Of a stretch of 64,000 nucleotides of DNA, positions 54,852 to 64,000 are shown in pieces. This stretch comes from F1-120-MAGs238 sp964484185. GTDB taxonomy: Bacteria > Planctomycetota > Phycisphaerae > Phycisphaerales > UBA1924. The notes beneath the pieces were generated by a model, which was not told where the DNA came from, ran no database searches, and was given only the letters and a program-made list of their open reading frames with translations. The stretch covers positions 1 through 64,000 of the forward strand of contig CAZAEQ010000020.1 in NCBI GenBank assembly GCA_964484185.1, in the 5' to 3' direction. Position 1 is the stretch's first letter, and each line of letters starts with the position of its first letter. The position numbers and the translations under genes are program-made.

Positions 54852-56387
54852 ATGAATAATTCTGAATCCGCCCCAATTGGCGGCCCAATCGGCGACCAAC
54901 TCACCGAATCCAGTCCAACTTCCACAGTTGATCCCGCTTCCGATGCTCCACCAGTCCCTCTTTCCGATATCTTCGATCAGGTTGCGACCTTCGAATCGCT
55001 CGGCCTTCGCAACAGCGTTCAGAAGGGCGTTGATGCCGCCGGTTACAAATACCCGACGCTCGTCCAGGCCAAATTGATCCCCGCGATCCTCGCTGGGAAA
55101 GACGTCATGGGTCAGGCAAAGACCGGTTCGGGTAAGACCGCCGCGTTTGCGCTGCCGCTTCTGCACCTCTGCGAAAAGGAGTTGGCTGGCCAGGCTCTGA
55201 TTCTCTGCCCCACACGTGAACTCGCGATTCAGATTACTGCTGAGATCGATGCGCTGGGGCAGTTCACGCCCATTAAGGCCGCCGCGATTTATGGCGGCGA
55301 CAACATGCGCGAGCAGATGGATGAACTCGCCCGTGGCCCGCAGATTCTTGTCGGCACCCCCGGCCGCGTGATGGACTTTGCCGAACGCGGCAACATCCAC
55401 TTCAAGAACGTCAAGTTCGTTGTGCTCGATGAAGTCGATCGCATGCTCGATATCGGGTTCCGCGAAGACATCCGGACGATTCTCGAGAAATGCAAGCCAC
55501 CCACTGAGCGTCAGACCATCATGGTCTCCGCGACTATTTCGGATGAAATCGATCGCCTCGCCCGCAAGCAGATGAACAATCCCGAAAAGATTGAAGTCAT
55601 CGGCAAGTCGCTGGTTGTTTCGCAGGTGAAGCAGTACCACCTTCCCGTCGATGCCTGGGACAAGAAGAAACTGCTGCTGCACGTCCTGCGTCACGAAGAA
55701 CCGGCCCTCACGCTGATCTTCTGCAACCTCAAGCGCACAGTTGATGAAATCTCTGAAGGACTCTCGAAGCGCGGCATCGAAGCGCACGCGATCCACGGCG
55801 ATCACCCGCAGCGTAAACGCAACAAGACCATGCAGCGCCTCCGCGAAGGTGAACTCTCGGTTCTGGTCTGTTCCGATCTCGCTTCCCGCGGCATCGATGT
55901 CGAGGGAATTTCTCACGTCATTAACTTCGATCTGCCTCTGGATCCTGAAGTGTACGTTCACCGTATTGGACGCACAGCCCGTGCTGGCCGCGCTGGCGTC
56001 GCATGGTCGCTCATTTCACCTGCCGAAGGCGATCTGTTGACCGCGATCGAAATGCTCACGAACACCGAGATTCCAAAGCTTCACTATCCCGACTTCACAC
56101 CTTCGCCTCGCCCGGACGGCTGGCGCGGAGATGATGGTCCGCGCAACCGCGCACAGACAGAGGCTGCTCCGCCGCCGGAAGAGCCTCGTACCAGTTTCGC
56201 AAGACCGCAAGGTGATGGCACCTCGGCTGTTGCGACTCCAGGCGCAGCACCTGCGCCGCAGGTTGTGGCTTCCGCGTCTGCATTGCCGTTGCCAGCGAAG
56301 ATTGATGCCACCAAGTTCCCGGGCGGCATTGTTCCAACCAAGCTGCCTCCCAAGCGCATGATGGGCAAAGTCTACAAGAATCGGTGA
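54852..56387 (+). CDS. DEAD-box RNA helicase (RhlE-like)
   Basis: This is a 511-residue protein. A low-complexity start is followed by the Q motif (YPTLVQAKLIPAIL), motif I AKTGSGKT, PTRELAIQ, TPGRVMDF, motif II as DEVD (not DEAD), SATISDEID, DLASRGID and motif VI HRIGRTARAGRAG. The tail (about 400-511) is rich in Pro, Arg and Ala and probably binds RNA. It would unwind RNA duplexes in ribosome assembly or mRNA decay. AAAAGGG lies 12 bases before the ATG. The unusually long upstream region may indicate regulated expression, but no cold-shock element was identified. Confidence 0.92.
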   Translation: MNNSESAPIGGPIGDQLTESSPTSTVDPASDAPPVPLSDIFDQVATFESLGLRNSVQKGVDAAGYKYPTLVQAKLIPAILAGKDVMGQAKTGSGKTAAFALPLLHLCEKELAGQALILCPTRELAIQITAEIDALGQFTPIKAAAIYGGDNMREQMDELARGPQILVGTPGRVMDFAERGNIHFKNVKFVVLDEVDRMLDIGFREDIRTILEKCKPPTERQTIMVSATISDEIDRLARKQMNNPEKIEVIGKSLVVSQVKQYHLPVDAWDKKKLLLHVLRHEEPALTLIFCNLKRTVDEISEGLSKRGIEAHAIHGDHPQRKRNKTMQRLREGELSVLVCSDLASRGIDVEGISHVINFDLPLDPEVYVHRIGRTARAGRAGVAWSLISPAEGDLLTAIEMLTNTEIPKLHYPDFTPSPRPDGWRGDDGPRNRAQTEAAPPPEEPRTSFARPQGDGTSAVATPGAAPAPQVVASASALPLPAKIDATKFPGGIVPTKLPPKRMMGKVYKNR

Positions 56388-56441
56388 TCAATCCGAGACC
56401 AATCCGAGCCTCTGGCGCAGAGTGTGGTATCCTCACACGCA

Positions 56442-57875
56442 ATGAGCCAGCCAATACCTCATTCTGTCGAGCCATCGTTGCCGTCATCGGGTATCGGTTC
56501 GCGCCTCCGCTGGTTCTTCAACGGCGGCTGGATTTCTCGTGAAAACGCTCAGCGTGAGTTCGAATCACAGTTTCGTAGAGAGCGGCTGAGTCACACGGTC
56601 CAGACATGGCTCACTTGCACCATGTGCATCATCGCCTGCATGCCCGCGACCCACGTCACGATTTTCATGATATTCATTGGCGTGGATTACCTGGTGCGGC
56701 TCTGGAGTACGTATCGAACGGCCTGGCGTCCGTTCATTCAGCCCATCAGTCTCTGCCTGCTTGCCTTTACGATCTGGCAGATCATTTCAATTTCATGGTC
56801 TCTGGATCCACAGCACGGCTGGAACGAAATCTCTAAAATGCGATGGGCCGTCTTCGGCCTCGTGGTGTGGCCGGTGTTGGATCGTCGCCCGCTCCTGATC
56901 ACGTTTCTCTGCATTGGTCTGTTTCTCGGAAATGTTTCGCAGGTCGTCCAGGAAGTTGGACGCCATTATGGAATCTATAACTCCCTGTCGATCTTTACCG
57001 GGAAAAATATTGACTGGATGCTCGATCTCAACCGCACCGGCGGCTGGTGGCACCCGCTCGCGGCCGGCTCCATGCTCGTTGCTGCACTTGGTTTGCACTT
57101 GCCCGCGGCGGTCATGGGAACTGGAAAAGTGCGGGCGATTGCTATCGGCGGATCTGCAGTCTCACTTGTAGGTATCGTCGCAACTGGAACGCGGGGCGCG
57201 ATTCTTGCGTCGATAGTCCTCATCTTCATTATTCTTTTCTTTGCGATGTTCCGCGTCCGCCGCTCAAGGAAATCGATTTTCCTCTCTGCACTGGCGCTGG
57301 GAATAGCTGCCTGCATCGGGATGATGACCATCGGCGATCGCGTCATTATGCGGGCAAATAGTGCGATCAATGAAGTTCAGCTTGCGCTTGAGACCAGGAA
57401 CTACAAGTCCGACAATGGCGCGCGAGTGCAAATGGCGATTTGGTGTATTGAAGCGATCAAAGCCCGTCCCTTCACCGGGGTGGGAGCGGGCAGTTTTGAA
57501 ACCTGGTCTGCACAGCAAGTCGTCGCCGCTGGCGGCGTGCCAACGAATCGCCTTGGTGATGACCCATCCAAAACGACGGTCTTTGAACACGCGCATAACT
57601 CGGCCCTGCACATCATCACAACGACCGGAATTATCGGATTGTCTCTTGCACTGTTCACGGCGCTCAGTGCGCTTTGGGGCGCGTTCGCGCCTCTTTCATC
57701 GCAACAGCAGGGGACCTACGCCGCGGGACCGGGCTGGGCGCTGATAGGAATGTTCATCGTCAGCATGACAGATCCGATCCATTTCAACACTCAGACTGGT
57801 ATCCTTCTCTTTCTGCTCTTTGCACTCTGCCCGGCGTGGCGCCCGGCGGAATCAAGTGGATCACTCAAACCGTGA
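56442..57875 (+). CDS. O-antigen ligase-like (Wzy_C) membrane protein
   Basis: This is a 477-residue protein with about ten or eleven hydrophobic segments. The O-antigen ligase/polymerase (Wzy_C) signature is visible: WWHPLAAGSMLVAALGLHL, IVATGTRGAILASIV with the conserved Arg, the large loop with IKARPFTGVGAGSF, and HAHNSALHIITTTGIIG (His near the family position). It would join a polysaccharide from the undecaprenyl carrier to a lipid or polymer at the outer face of the inner membrane. ATG 56442 is used; a GTG at 56424 is longer. The next gene overlaps by a GTGA, so they form a polysaccharide pair. Confidence 0.82.
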   Translation: MSQPIPHSVEPSLPSSGIGSRLRWFFNGGWISRENAQREFESQFRRERLSHTVQTWLTCTMCIIACMPATHVTIFMIFIGVDYLVRLWSTYRTAWRPFIQPISLCLLAFTIWQIISISWSLDPQHGWNEISKMRWAVFGLVVWPVLDRRPLLITFLCIGLFLGNVSQVVQEVGRHYGIYNSLSIFTGKNIDWMLDLNRTGGWWHPLAAGSMLVAALGLHLPAAVMGTGKVRAIAIGGSAVSLVGIVATGTRGAILASIVLIFIILFFAMFRVRRSRKSIFLSALALGIAACIGMMTIGDRVIMRANSAINEVQLALETRNYKSDNGARVQMAIWCIEAIKARPFTGVGAGSFETWSAQQVVAAGGVPTNRLGDDPSKTTVFEHAHNSALHIITTTGIIGLSLALFTALSALWGAFAPLSSQQQGTYAAGPGWALIGMFIVSMTDPIHFNTQTGILLFLLFALCPAWRPAESSGSLKP

Positions 57876-59020
57876 AACTCCTGCTGTTCGCAGATTACGT
57901 TCGCAGTTCACCCATCGCGATTTCGCACTGGGCAGTTGATCTCACGCGCGCGTTCCAATCCCGCGGTCACCACGTCACACTCGCCATCGATGGGGCTGAA
58001 GATTGCTCACTCTTTGCGAATCAGCCAGGCGTACAGGTAAGAGTTCACAATCCAGAGCGCGATCACCTGGGTGCTAACCCGTTTGCCTTCCAGCAATGGG
58101 CCGAAGACCTTCGAAGTCACACCTCGCACGACCGCACGCTCTCGCTCACCTCTCTTGTGGCTGCGGATGTGTGGATTCCCTTCGGCCCTGGCGCGTGGGA
58201 CAACGTGAAGACCGTCCTGGCAACACAGAGTCCGATTTCGGCGCTCTCTGAAATAGTTCATCAACCCTGGCTTCTTGCGATCAAGGCAGCTGAACGAGTC
58301 GCCATCACTAAGAACTCCGCAGTTCTCACTTTTGGAAATGGTGCGGGCGGACTGGGCTACGCATCGCGCTTTACGCAACCATCGGAAGCGGAAGTGGAAC
58401 AGATGCGCAAGTCGATGCGTGACCTGCTTCGCATTCCACATGACCGGCGTGTTGTGCTCTTAAGCGCAGTTCACGCTCACCGCGGCGGGCTCCAGCCGTT
58501 TCTGAGTGCATTCGCACATCTGTGCCGCGAAACTGCGGAGAGAAAGCCTCTGTGCATCGTGATCGGTCGCAGCGGCGAGTCTCTTGCCAACGCAGTCGCC
58601 AAAGCCGGATGCCTGGAAGATGTTAAGATCCTGGGTCGAACGAATAGAATTGTGGAAATGCTGGCGGCATGCGACCTTGCCGCGATTCCCCTTGCAGCGG
58701 CCCGCCACTCACGATTCGGGCTCAAAACTTCCAGTGTGACTGGTCGATTCGCCGCCGATGCATTGTGCGTGGGCCGCCCGGTCATTGCCCTGAATCGCGC
58801 TGCCGGATCAGAACTTCTCAATCCGCCGCCTGACCACTCCGATCCGCTTGGCCCCGGCTGGATTGTGGATTCTGCAGATAGCACCCAGTGGTCGATCGGC
58901 CTCACAACTGCCATGAGTCTTCCATGGCTCGGCCACCGCACACCCGCCGCCCGGGCTGCTGGTATACTTCTATCGATGGATCGCTTGATTGACCGCATTG
59001 AGCGGATATTGCATGTCTAG
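57872..59020 (+). CDS. Glycosyltransferase, GT4-like
   Basis: This is a 382-residue protein. GTG 57872 overlaps the stop of the ligase gene and gives a normal GT-B start (VKLLLFADYVRSSPIAISHWAVDLTRAFQSRGHHV). The C-terminal half shows RRVVLLSAVHAHRGGLQPFLSAF, CIVIGRSGESLANAVAKAG, VKILGRTNRIVEMLAACDLAAIPL and CVGRPVIALNRAAGSELL, which is the donor-binding Rossmann domain of GT4-type enzymes. The donor sugar cannot be determined. It acts in the cytosol or at the inner face of the membrane, presumably building a glycan handled by the adjacent ligase. Confidence 0.8.
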   Translation: MKLLLFADYVRSSPIAISHWAVDLTRAFQSRGHHVTLAIDGAEDCSLFANQPGVQVRVHNPERDHLGANPFAFQQWAEDLRSHTSHDRTLSLTSLVAADVWIPFGPGAWDNVKTVLATQSPISALSEIVHQPWLLAIKAAERVAITKNSAVLTFGNGAGGLGYASRFTQPSEAEVEQMRKSMRDLLRIPHDRRVVLLSAVHAHRGGLQPFLSAFAHLCRETAERKPLCIVIGRSGESLANAVAKAGCLEDVKILGRTNRIVEMLAACDLAAIPLAAARHSRFGLKTSSVTGRFAADALCVGRPVIALNRAAGSELLNPPPDHSDPLGPGWIVDSADSTQWSIGLTTAMSLPWLGHRTPAARAAGILLSMDRLIDRIERILHV

Positions 59021-59077
59021 GCCGTGTCTAGTGCATGTTATGTTCAAAAGTGCGGTCCTCGTGAAGGGTGGCAAGCC

Positions 59078-59572
59078 GTGAAAATCCTCGTGCCGATCGT
59101 TATCTTTGTTGCAATCATCGCGGGCGGCGTTGGCGCGAGCATCTGGAAAAAGAGTCAGACCGCCGACACCGCGCCGTATCCGCCGCGCAATGCTCAGTAT
59201 CTTGACCCCAGCACCACGCCCGCGGCATTGATGGCCGCCGGCGCTGCCAAGAGAAAGAACAAGCCCGATCCGCTCGCGGACTATCAAGGGCTCTGGATCG
59301 GCGAACCCGGATGGGAAGGCACTGTTGAGATCGTCGCCGATGAGGGCGGCTTTCAGACTCTGCGCTGGCAGGAATCCGCCAGCGGCATGCTCGGAGCCAG
59401 CGGCTACTGGGTCATCGTTCAGCTGAAAGATTCTGATGATCGCGTGAAAGTCGGTAGTAGAGTGCGCGTCATGGGAATGTTTGAAGATGCCAACAGCATT
59501 GTCAATGCGGGCTCCCCTGTGCCGCAGTATCGCGTCATCATGAAGAACGCCAAAGTTCTTGAAGTGAAATGA
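59078..59572 (+). CDS. Membrane-anchored protein with OB-like C-terminal domain
   Basis: This is a 164-residue protein. GTG 59078 has GGTGG six bases upstream and gives an N-terminal anchor (VKILVPIVIFVAIIAGGVGASIW); the longer frame to 59024 lacks a site and would bury it. A polar linker is followed by a beta-rich domain (about 80-164: YQGLWIGEPGWEGTVEIVADEGG, YWVIVQLKD, KVGSRVRVMGMFED, YRVIMKNAKVLEVK). The alternating pattern and final GSRVRVxG segment suggest an OB fold. I recognise no family. It lies 57 bp after the glycosyltransferase and may be cotranscribed. Confidence 0.65.
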   Translation: MKILVPIVIFVAIIAGGVGASIWKKSQTADTAPYPPRNAQYLDPSTTPAALMAAGAAKRKNKPDPLADYQGLWIGEPGWEGTVEIVADEGGFQTLRWQESASGMLGASGYWVIVQLKDSDDRVKVGSRVRVMGMFEDANSIVNAGSPVPQYRVIMKNAKVLEVK

Positions 59573-59583
59573 TATAAACAATA

Positions 59584-61221
59584 CTAATGCAAGCCCGGCG
59601 GAAGCATCTGGCTTGGCACGTTCTGGTAGCACACCGGGCGACACCACCGTTCGATCGCCCGAGCACCCACGGCGGTGGTGTGCGGCTGATTCGATGCTGG
59701 ATATGGCCCGCCATGCACCATCGCTGGTGAAACTTCCAGGCCTGTTGGAACACCATCGACAATCACCCGGCCCGCGAAACGCGAACATTCCCGCAGAAGC
59801 GGGCGAGCCAGCTCCGCATCCTTGGCCGAGATCCCGCTGGCTCCGGTCATGAATATCGATGCGGTCAGAGAACCCTGCAATACGCGGGCTGCGTCCAGGA
59901 ATCGTTCCGCCGATTCACATTCCACAATCATCGTCGATGGCCCGAAGCACTCATCTTGGGCCACATGCTGCGCCAAGAACGTATCGATATCGGTCCGGAA
60001 CAGCATTGCAACAGTTTCCGCTGCTGCACGATCCGGAAGTGACCCGATTCCTGGCGCGTTTGGGTCCGGCTGCTGGTGCCGCGGCAAGACACTTCTTGCA
60101 GCCAATGCGATCCCCTTGGTTTGCGTAAGAAGCACCACACGCTGATGAAAAGCCTCGCGGATGTGGTGACTCAGCATCGTCATTGGACCGGCCTTGGCCG
60201 TTAGTTCCGAGAGTGCTGCAATAAAGGGATCGCTCGCCGCCGACCGCGCGATGATCACCAGGCCCGGGCAAGTACAAAGTTGCCCCGCCGACCCTGTAAA
60301 GCTCGCGGCCAGTTTCGCCGCGATTTCCGCGGCTTTGGCGTCCAGCGCATCGGGCATAATGAACACGGGATTGACTGACCCCATTTCCGCAAACACCGGC
60401 ACTGGGTCAGGCCGCCCCTTGTACATGCGCGCGCTGCACATATTGGCAAGTGCCATGCCGCCATTGTGCGAGCCGGTAAACCCGACAGCGCGAACTGCGT
60501 GATTCAAAATCAGTTCGCGGCCCACTGCCTGCTCGCGTGCCCCGCCGCCGCCAGCATGCAGGAAACTGAACACACCTGCAGGCATTCCTGTTTCTTTGGC
60601 GGCCGCACTTATGCACTGCCCCACAAGTTCGCCCGTGCCTGGATGTGCCGGATGCCCCTTCACGATCACCGGGCAACCCGCGGCGAGCGCCGAAGATGTA
60701 TCTGTTCCTGCCGTCGAATAGGCAAGTGGAAAGTTGGATGCTCCAAAAACTGCAACCGGTCCCAATGGCTGTAGTATCGATCGAAGGTCGGGCTTGGCCA
60801 TCGGCTTGCGATCAGGTTCCGCGCGATCGATGGTGGGTCGTGCCCATGATCCGGCACGCACAAGTGCCGCGAACATTCGCAATGTGCTCACTGTGCGGTC
60901 GCGTTCGCCCGCAAGTCGAGGCGATGCAACGAGTCCAGTTTCCGCCGCGGCCCGTTGCAATAGAGCATCGCCAGCCTTAAGAATGTTGCGAGCGATAGCG
61001 TCCAGGAATGTGGCTCGCGCCAGTGGAGTAGTCGAGGCGTACGCGCTGGCCGCGCTCGCGGCAATCGCGCACGCTTGTTCAACATCTTCTGATGTCGCGC
61101 ACTGAAAAATCTCGGGCAACTCTTCGCCGGTTGCGGGGTTGACGGAGTGAAATGAGAACATCGAGTCCTTGCCCGGTGCGTTTGCGGGTGTGCCGCCAAT
61201 GATGGATCTGCCAAGCGTCAT
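59584..61221 (-). CDS. NADP-dependent aldehyde dehydrogenase (ketoglutarate semialdehyde type)
   Basis: This is a 545-residue protein. It resembles the 2,5-dioxovalerate (alpha-ketoglutarate semialdehyde) dehydrogenase branch: FGASNFPLAYSTAGTDTSSALAAGCPVIVKGHPAHPG (NADP and phosphate site), VGFTGSHNGG, FAEMGSVNPVF with the general-base Glu, and SAGQLCTCPGLV with the catalytic Cys. Such enzymes finish pentose or sugar-acid oxidation to 2-oxoglutarate; the physiological substrate here is inferred only. ATG 61221 is preferred over a frame running back to 61338. It starts 31 bp after the ABC-F gene on the same strand. Confidence 0.88.
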   Translation of the reverse strand: MTLGRSIIGGTPANAPGKDSMFSFHSVNPATGEELPEIFQCATSEDVEQACAIAASAASAYASTTPLARATFLDAIARNILKAGDALLQRAAAETGLVASPRLAGERDRTVSTLRMFAALVRAGSWARPTIDRAEPDRKPMAKPDLRSILQPLGPVAVFGASNFPLAYSTAGTDTSSALAAGCPVIVKGHPAHPGTGELVGQCISAAAKETGMPAGVFSFLHAGGGGAREQAVGRELILNHAVRAVGFTGSHNGGMALANMCSARMYKGRPDPVPVFAEMGSVNPVFIMPDALDAKAAEIAAKLAASFTGSAGQLCTCPGLVIIARSAASDPFIAALSELTAKAGPMTMLSHHIREAFHQRVVLLTQTKGIALAARSVLPRHQQPDPNAPGIGSLPDRAAAETVAMLFRTDIDTFLAQHVAQDECFGPSTMIVECESAERFLDAARVLQGSLTASIFMTGASGISAKDAELARPLLRECSRFAGRVIVDGVPTGLEVSPAMVHGGPYPASNQPHTTAVGARAIERWCRPVCYQNVPSQMLPPGLH

Positions 61222-61252
61222 GCGGAACAGTATGTTCGATACGACCTGTCCG

Positions 61253-63124
61253 TTAAGCTTTTTTGGTTTCCAGCTCTTCAAAACGAGCGTATAACCGATC
61301 AACTTTCCGCTGAGCTTCGCCGACCTTCTTGCATACATCTGCCAATTTGATCGGATTGCTGAGCAGCGCCGGGTCGCTTGTCATCATTTCCAGTCGTGCG
61401 ACCTCCGCTTCTGCGGTCGCAATCGTCGTGGGCATCTTCTGCAACTCTTGCTGTTCCTTATAGCTCAGTTTCGACTTAGCCTGCACTGCGACTGCGACCT
61501 TGACCTTCTCCTCTTCTTCGTGCTTCAACCGGCGCGTCCACTGGTCATAGTCGGTGAAGTAGCGGGTGCCGCCTTTGCCATCGAGGGCGAGAATCTGCGT
61601 CGAAAGATCTGAGAGCATGGCACGATCGTGCGTAACCAGGACGACCGAACCGGGGAACTCTTCGATGCTGTTTTCCAGCACTTCAAGCGACGGAATATCC
61701 AGGTCGTTGGTCGGTTCGTCAAGGATCAAAACATCCGCAGGCTCAAGCATCAGGCGGGCAATATGGATACGAGCTTGCTCGCCGCCAGAGAGGGCTTTCA
61801 CGGGAGTCTTGAGATCTTCCTTGTTGAACAGGAACTTGTTGGCCCATGTCACCACGTGAATGGTGCGTTCGCGATAGATGACCGAATCAGCGTGCGGACT
61901 CAGCGTGTCACGCAATGTCATTTCTGGATCAAGCTCAGAACGATGTTGGCTGAACACAACACAGCGCAACTTGTCGGCGCGGCGAATCGTCCCCGGCAGC
62001 GGCGTCCCCGGCGGCCGCGACGTGTCTTCCGCGGCGATCTTGAGCATCTGTGCTGTTGCTGGGTCAGATTCAATTTCACCGGTGAGGATCTTGATCAAAG
62101 TGGACTTGCCCGAGCCGTTTGGGCCAAGGAGTCCAAGCACCGATCCGGGTGACAGAATCACATCGACATCGTGGAACAGGTGGCGATCGCCATACGCCTT
62201 GGATATACCGCGTGCCTCGATGAGTTTGCGGGTCTGGCGCCCCGTGCTGTCAAACTCGATTCCCGCGGCCTTCTGCGGCGCATTTCTGGAACGCAACTCG
62301 GCCAGCTCGTCCATGCGCTCATAGCTCGCGCTGATGCGGCTCTTTGACTTTGTCCGCCGCGCCTGCGGTCCGCGTGCCAGCCAGCGAAGATCTTCGCGAA
62401 CCTGGCCCGAGAGTGCGTGTTCCTGCTTGGCCTGACCATCCAGAAACTCTTCTTTGCGGCGTAGAAACTCGGTGTAATTGCCAGCAACGCTGAACGTGCC
62501 TTCGGGATAGTGCCGAGCCAATTCAACAATGCGCATCGCCACCGATTCCAAAAACATACGATCGTGCGTCACGAAGATCGATGCGAACGGCCCCTGGCGC
62601 AGCACACCTTCGAGCCACTCAATCCCATCAACGTCAAGATGGTTCGTCGGTTCATCGAGCAGCAGAATATCGGGCTCTTTGGCAAGTTCGCGAGCAATCG
62701 AAAGCCGCTTGCGCTGACCGCCCGAAAGCGATGCAGTCTTCTGCGAAAAGTCCGGAAACTCAAGCCGCCCCAGAATCATCTCCGCGGCCAGATCAGCCTC
62801 ATGATCATCATGCATGAACGGCAACTGCCCCGCGCGACGACACGCATGTAACTCATCCGTCAATGCTGATAGGACCGTCGACCCCTCAGGAAATACGTCC
62901 TGCTGAGCGACATACGCCGCGCGAACACCCTTGCGCAGCGAAATCTCGCCTTCATCTGGCTCAAGAATGCGAGCCAAGATCTTCAGGAGCGTGGACTTCC
63001 CTGACCCATTGGGCCCGATGAGCGCGAGCCGCTCACGTTCTTCGAGTGAAATAGCCACATCCGCAAAGAGGTTCTTTGTGGCAAAGTGCATGGAGAGATT
63101 GCGTGCGGTAAGTGCTGCGGCCAT
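61253..63124 (-). CDS. uup: ABC-F ATPase, Uup-like
   Basis: This is a 623-residue soluble protein with two ABC domains and no membrane segment. Domain 1 has LIGPNGSGKSTLLKIL, TASLSGGQRKRLSIAREL and LLLDEPTNHLD. Domain 2 has LLGPNGSGKSTLIKIL, KALSGGEQARIHIARLML and LILDEPTNDLD. The two are joined by the charged ABC-F linker (about 230-300). The C-terminal 80 residues form a coiled coil (LSYKEQQELQKMPTTIATAEAEVARLE), as in Uup. Family members act on ribosomes or on branched DNA; Uup is linked to precise excision of transposons and ribosome assembly. Assignment to Uup over other ABC-F types rests on the C-terminal coil. Confidence 0.87.
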   Translation of the reverse strand: MAAALTARNLSMHFATKNLFADVAISLEERERLALIGPNGSGKSTLLKILARILEPDEGEISLRKGVRAAYVAQQDVFPEGSTVLSALTDELHACRRAGQLPFMHDDHEADLAAEMILGRLEFPDFSQKTASLSGGQRKRLSIARELAKEPDILLLDEPTNHLDVDGIEWLEGVLRQGPFASIFVTHDRMFLESVAMRIVELARHYPEGTFSVAGNYTEFLRRKEEFLDGQAKQEHALSGQVREDLRWLARGPQARRTKSKSRISASYERMDELAELRSRNAPQKAAGIEFDSTGRQTRKLIEARGISKAYGDRHLFHDVDVILSPGSVLGLLGPNGSGKSTLIKILTGEIESDPATAQMLKIAAEDTSRPPGTPLPGTIRRADKLRCVVFSQHRSELDPEMTLRDTLSPHADSVIYRERTIHVVTWANKFLFNKEDLKTPVKALSGGEQARIHIARLMLEPADVLILDEPTNDLDIPSLEVLENSIEEFPGSVVLVTHDRAMLSDLSTQILALDGKGGTRYFTDYDQWTRRLKHEEEEKVKVAVAVQAKSKLSYKEQQELQKMPTTIATAEAEVARLEMMTSDPALLSNPIKLADVCKKVGEAQRKVDRLYARFEELETKKA

Positions 63125-63165
63125 AGGTGGTCGATCGTTGGTGGACGTGGATTTCTAAACTGCTC

Positions 63166-64000
63166 TCAGCGTGATGAAGCGCCGATAGTCATTCTCACGG
63201 GAATAAATGTTGGTGTCACCCGTGCTTCAAATTCCGGACGGAACTTGTTCATGATCGTGCGGATGGCCCAGTTGTTGCCATCGGCCAGACCACAGATTGT
63301 TGTGCCGGGCATGCTGCCCATGCTCGTGGCGATTTCAAGAGCGAGATCAAGGTCTTTGGTCTTGCCTGCGCCAGATTCAATCTTGGTCATCAATTGATAC
63401 AGCCAACCGCTGCCTTCGCGGCATGGTGTGCATTGTCCACAAGATTCGTGCTTAAAGAACCGGGCCAGGTTTCTTGCCACCATCACCATGTCTGTATCTT
63501 CATCAAACACGGTGGGGCATGCAGTTCCCAGGCCCAGCACGTTGCACTTGCGGCCGATATCAAAATCCATTTCGGCATCGTACTGATCGGCATCGAGAAT
63601 GCCCATCGAAATGCCGCCGGGAATCGCGCCCTTGAATTTTTTGCCGTTCCGCATGCCGCCGCAAAGTCCTTCGACAATCTTGCGAAGCGGTATGCCGAGC
63701 TCAAGTTCAAAACATCCCGGACGAGCGACGTGACCGCTGACACCCATGAGCTTGGTGCCAAAGCTCGGGGGCGATCCGGGCAGTGTGCTCGCGCGACCTT
63801 GCTTCATGAACCAATCCGCGCCATGCTCAATGATGCTTGGCACGTGGCAGAGTGTCTCGACGTTATTGATGATTGTGGGCTTACCGAAAAGTCCCTTGAC
63901 CGCCGGGAACGGCGGCTTGATCCGCGGCCAGCCGCGCTTGCCTTCAAGTGCTTCCAGCAAGCCAGTTTCTTCGCCGCAGATATACGCGCCAGCGCCGCGG
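63166..64000 (-). CDS. nuoF: NADH-quinone oxidoreductase subunit F, N-terminus outside window
   Basis: The frame is open to the right edge. About 277 residues of the C-terminal part are present, starting with RGAGAYICGEETGLLEALEG (FMN-site region). Then come KGLFGKPTIINNVETLCHVP, the SLBB-like segment (KLMGVSGHVARPGCFELELG) and the 4Fe-4S (N3) motif ESCGQCTPCREG with three Cys, the fourth expected near TTICGLADG. NuoF oxidises NADH and passes electrons through FMN to the iron-sulfur chain of complex I. Other nuo genes would lie beyond the right edge. Confidence 0.95.
   Translation of the reverse strand, partial: RGAGAYICGEETGLLEALEGKRGWPRIKPPFPAVKGLFGKPTIINNVETLCHVPSIIEHGADWFMKQGRASTLPGSPPSFGTKLMGVSGHVARPGCFELELGIPLRKIVEGLCGGMRNGKKFKGAIPGGISMGILDADQYDAEMDFDIGRKCNVLGLGTACPTVFDEDTDMVMVARNLARFFKHESCGQCTPCREGSGWLYQLMTKIESGAGKTKDLDLALEIATSMGSMPGTTICGLADGNNWAIRTIMNKFRPEFEARVTPTFIPVRMTIGASSR

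Noticed and set aside
54693..55961. Minus-strand open frame of 422 codons
   Set aside because: It is the reverse of the DEAD-box helicase coding sequence, and all helicase motifs are on the plus strand.

Overview
The window looks like a chromosomal segment of a planctomycete, most likely of the Phycisphaerae type. This is inferred from protein style, not from a marker gene. The signs are: six proteins with the N-terminal LEPR-XLL-like motif (LESRQLLA and variants); two secreted proteins ending in paired EF-hand-like dockerin repeats with a terminal Gly-Cys; small membrane proteins with a C-terminal CPxCGY...CPxC zinc ribbon; a prepilin-like [16 protein letters not shown] protein; and a lone Ser/Thr kinase and PPP-type phosphatase pair. 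I saw no rRNA, tRNA, CRISPR array, transposase or integrase. One run of ten N bases (36246-36255) shows that this is a scaffolded assembly.

Layout. 0-7.7 kb, mostly minus strand: PPP-family phosphatase (cut by the window edge), Ser/Thr kinase, amidase-fold protein, prepilin-like protein, small lipoprotein, trmL coupled to a thioredoxin-fold protein without cysteines, and a DinB-like protein. 7.8-16.6 kb: a seven-bladed propeller lipoprotein, a CoA-binding protein, a mdaB/aldo-keto reductase operon divergent from a YqhC-like AraC regulator, a helix-turn-helix protein that may be leaderless, and a large lipocalin-like plus propeller protein. 16.8-21.8 kb: two secreted GC-dockerin proteins with a frameshifted M50-like protease relic between them. 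21.8-27.4 kb: TrmH-type methyltransferase, uppP, a zinc-ribbon protein, an MFS/spermidine-synthase fusion, and a P-loop-like plus deoxyribosyltransferase-like protein.

27.6-41.3 kb is the most distinctive part: six consecutive plus-strand paralogues of about 640-709 residues. Each has a LEPR-XLL-like N-terminus and six modules of about 100 residues carrying a D-x-[DN]-x-N-G-x-[WF] loop that resembles a calcium site.

41.3-47.9 kb is a methionine/threonine operon: promoter, SAM-type riboswitch with a mutually exclusive hairpin, a metY/metB-type enzyme, a compact aspartokinase-homoserine dehydrogenase without ACT domains, and asd. It converges on dnaK. dnaK has a perfect sigma-54 type promoter upstream, and its terminator lies inside the end of asd.

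47.9-64 kb: secreted esterase; a three-gene operon of two metallophosphoesterases around a YHYH-PEBP protein; DEAD-box helicase; O-antigen ligase, glycosyltransferase and OB-like anchored protein; aldehyde dehydrogenase; ABC-F ATPase; and nuoF cut by the right edge.
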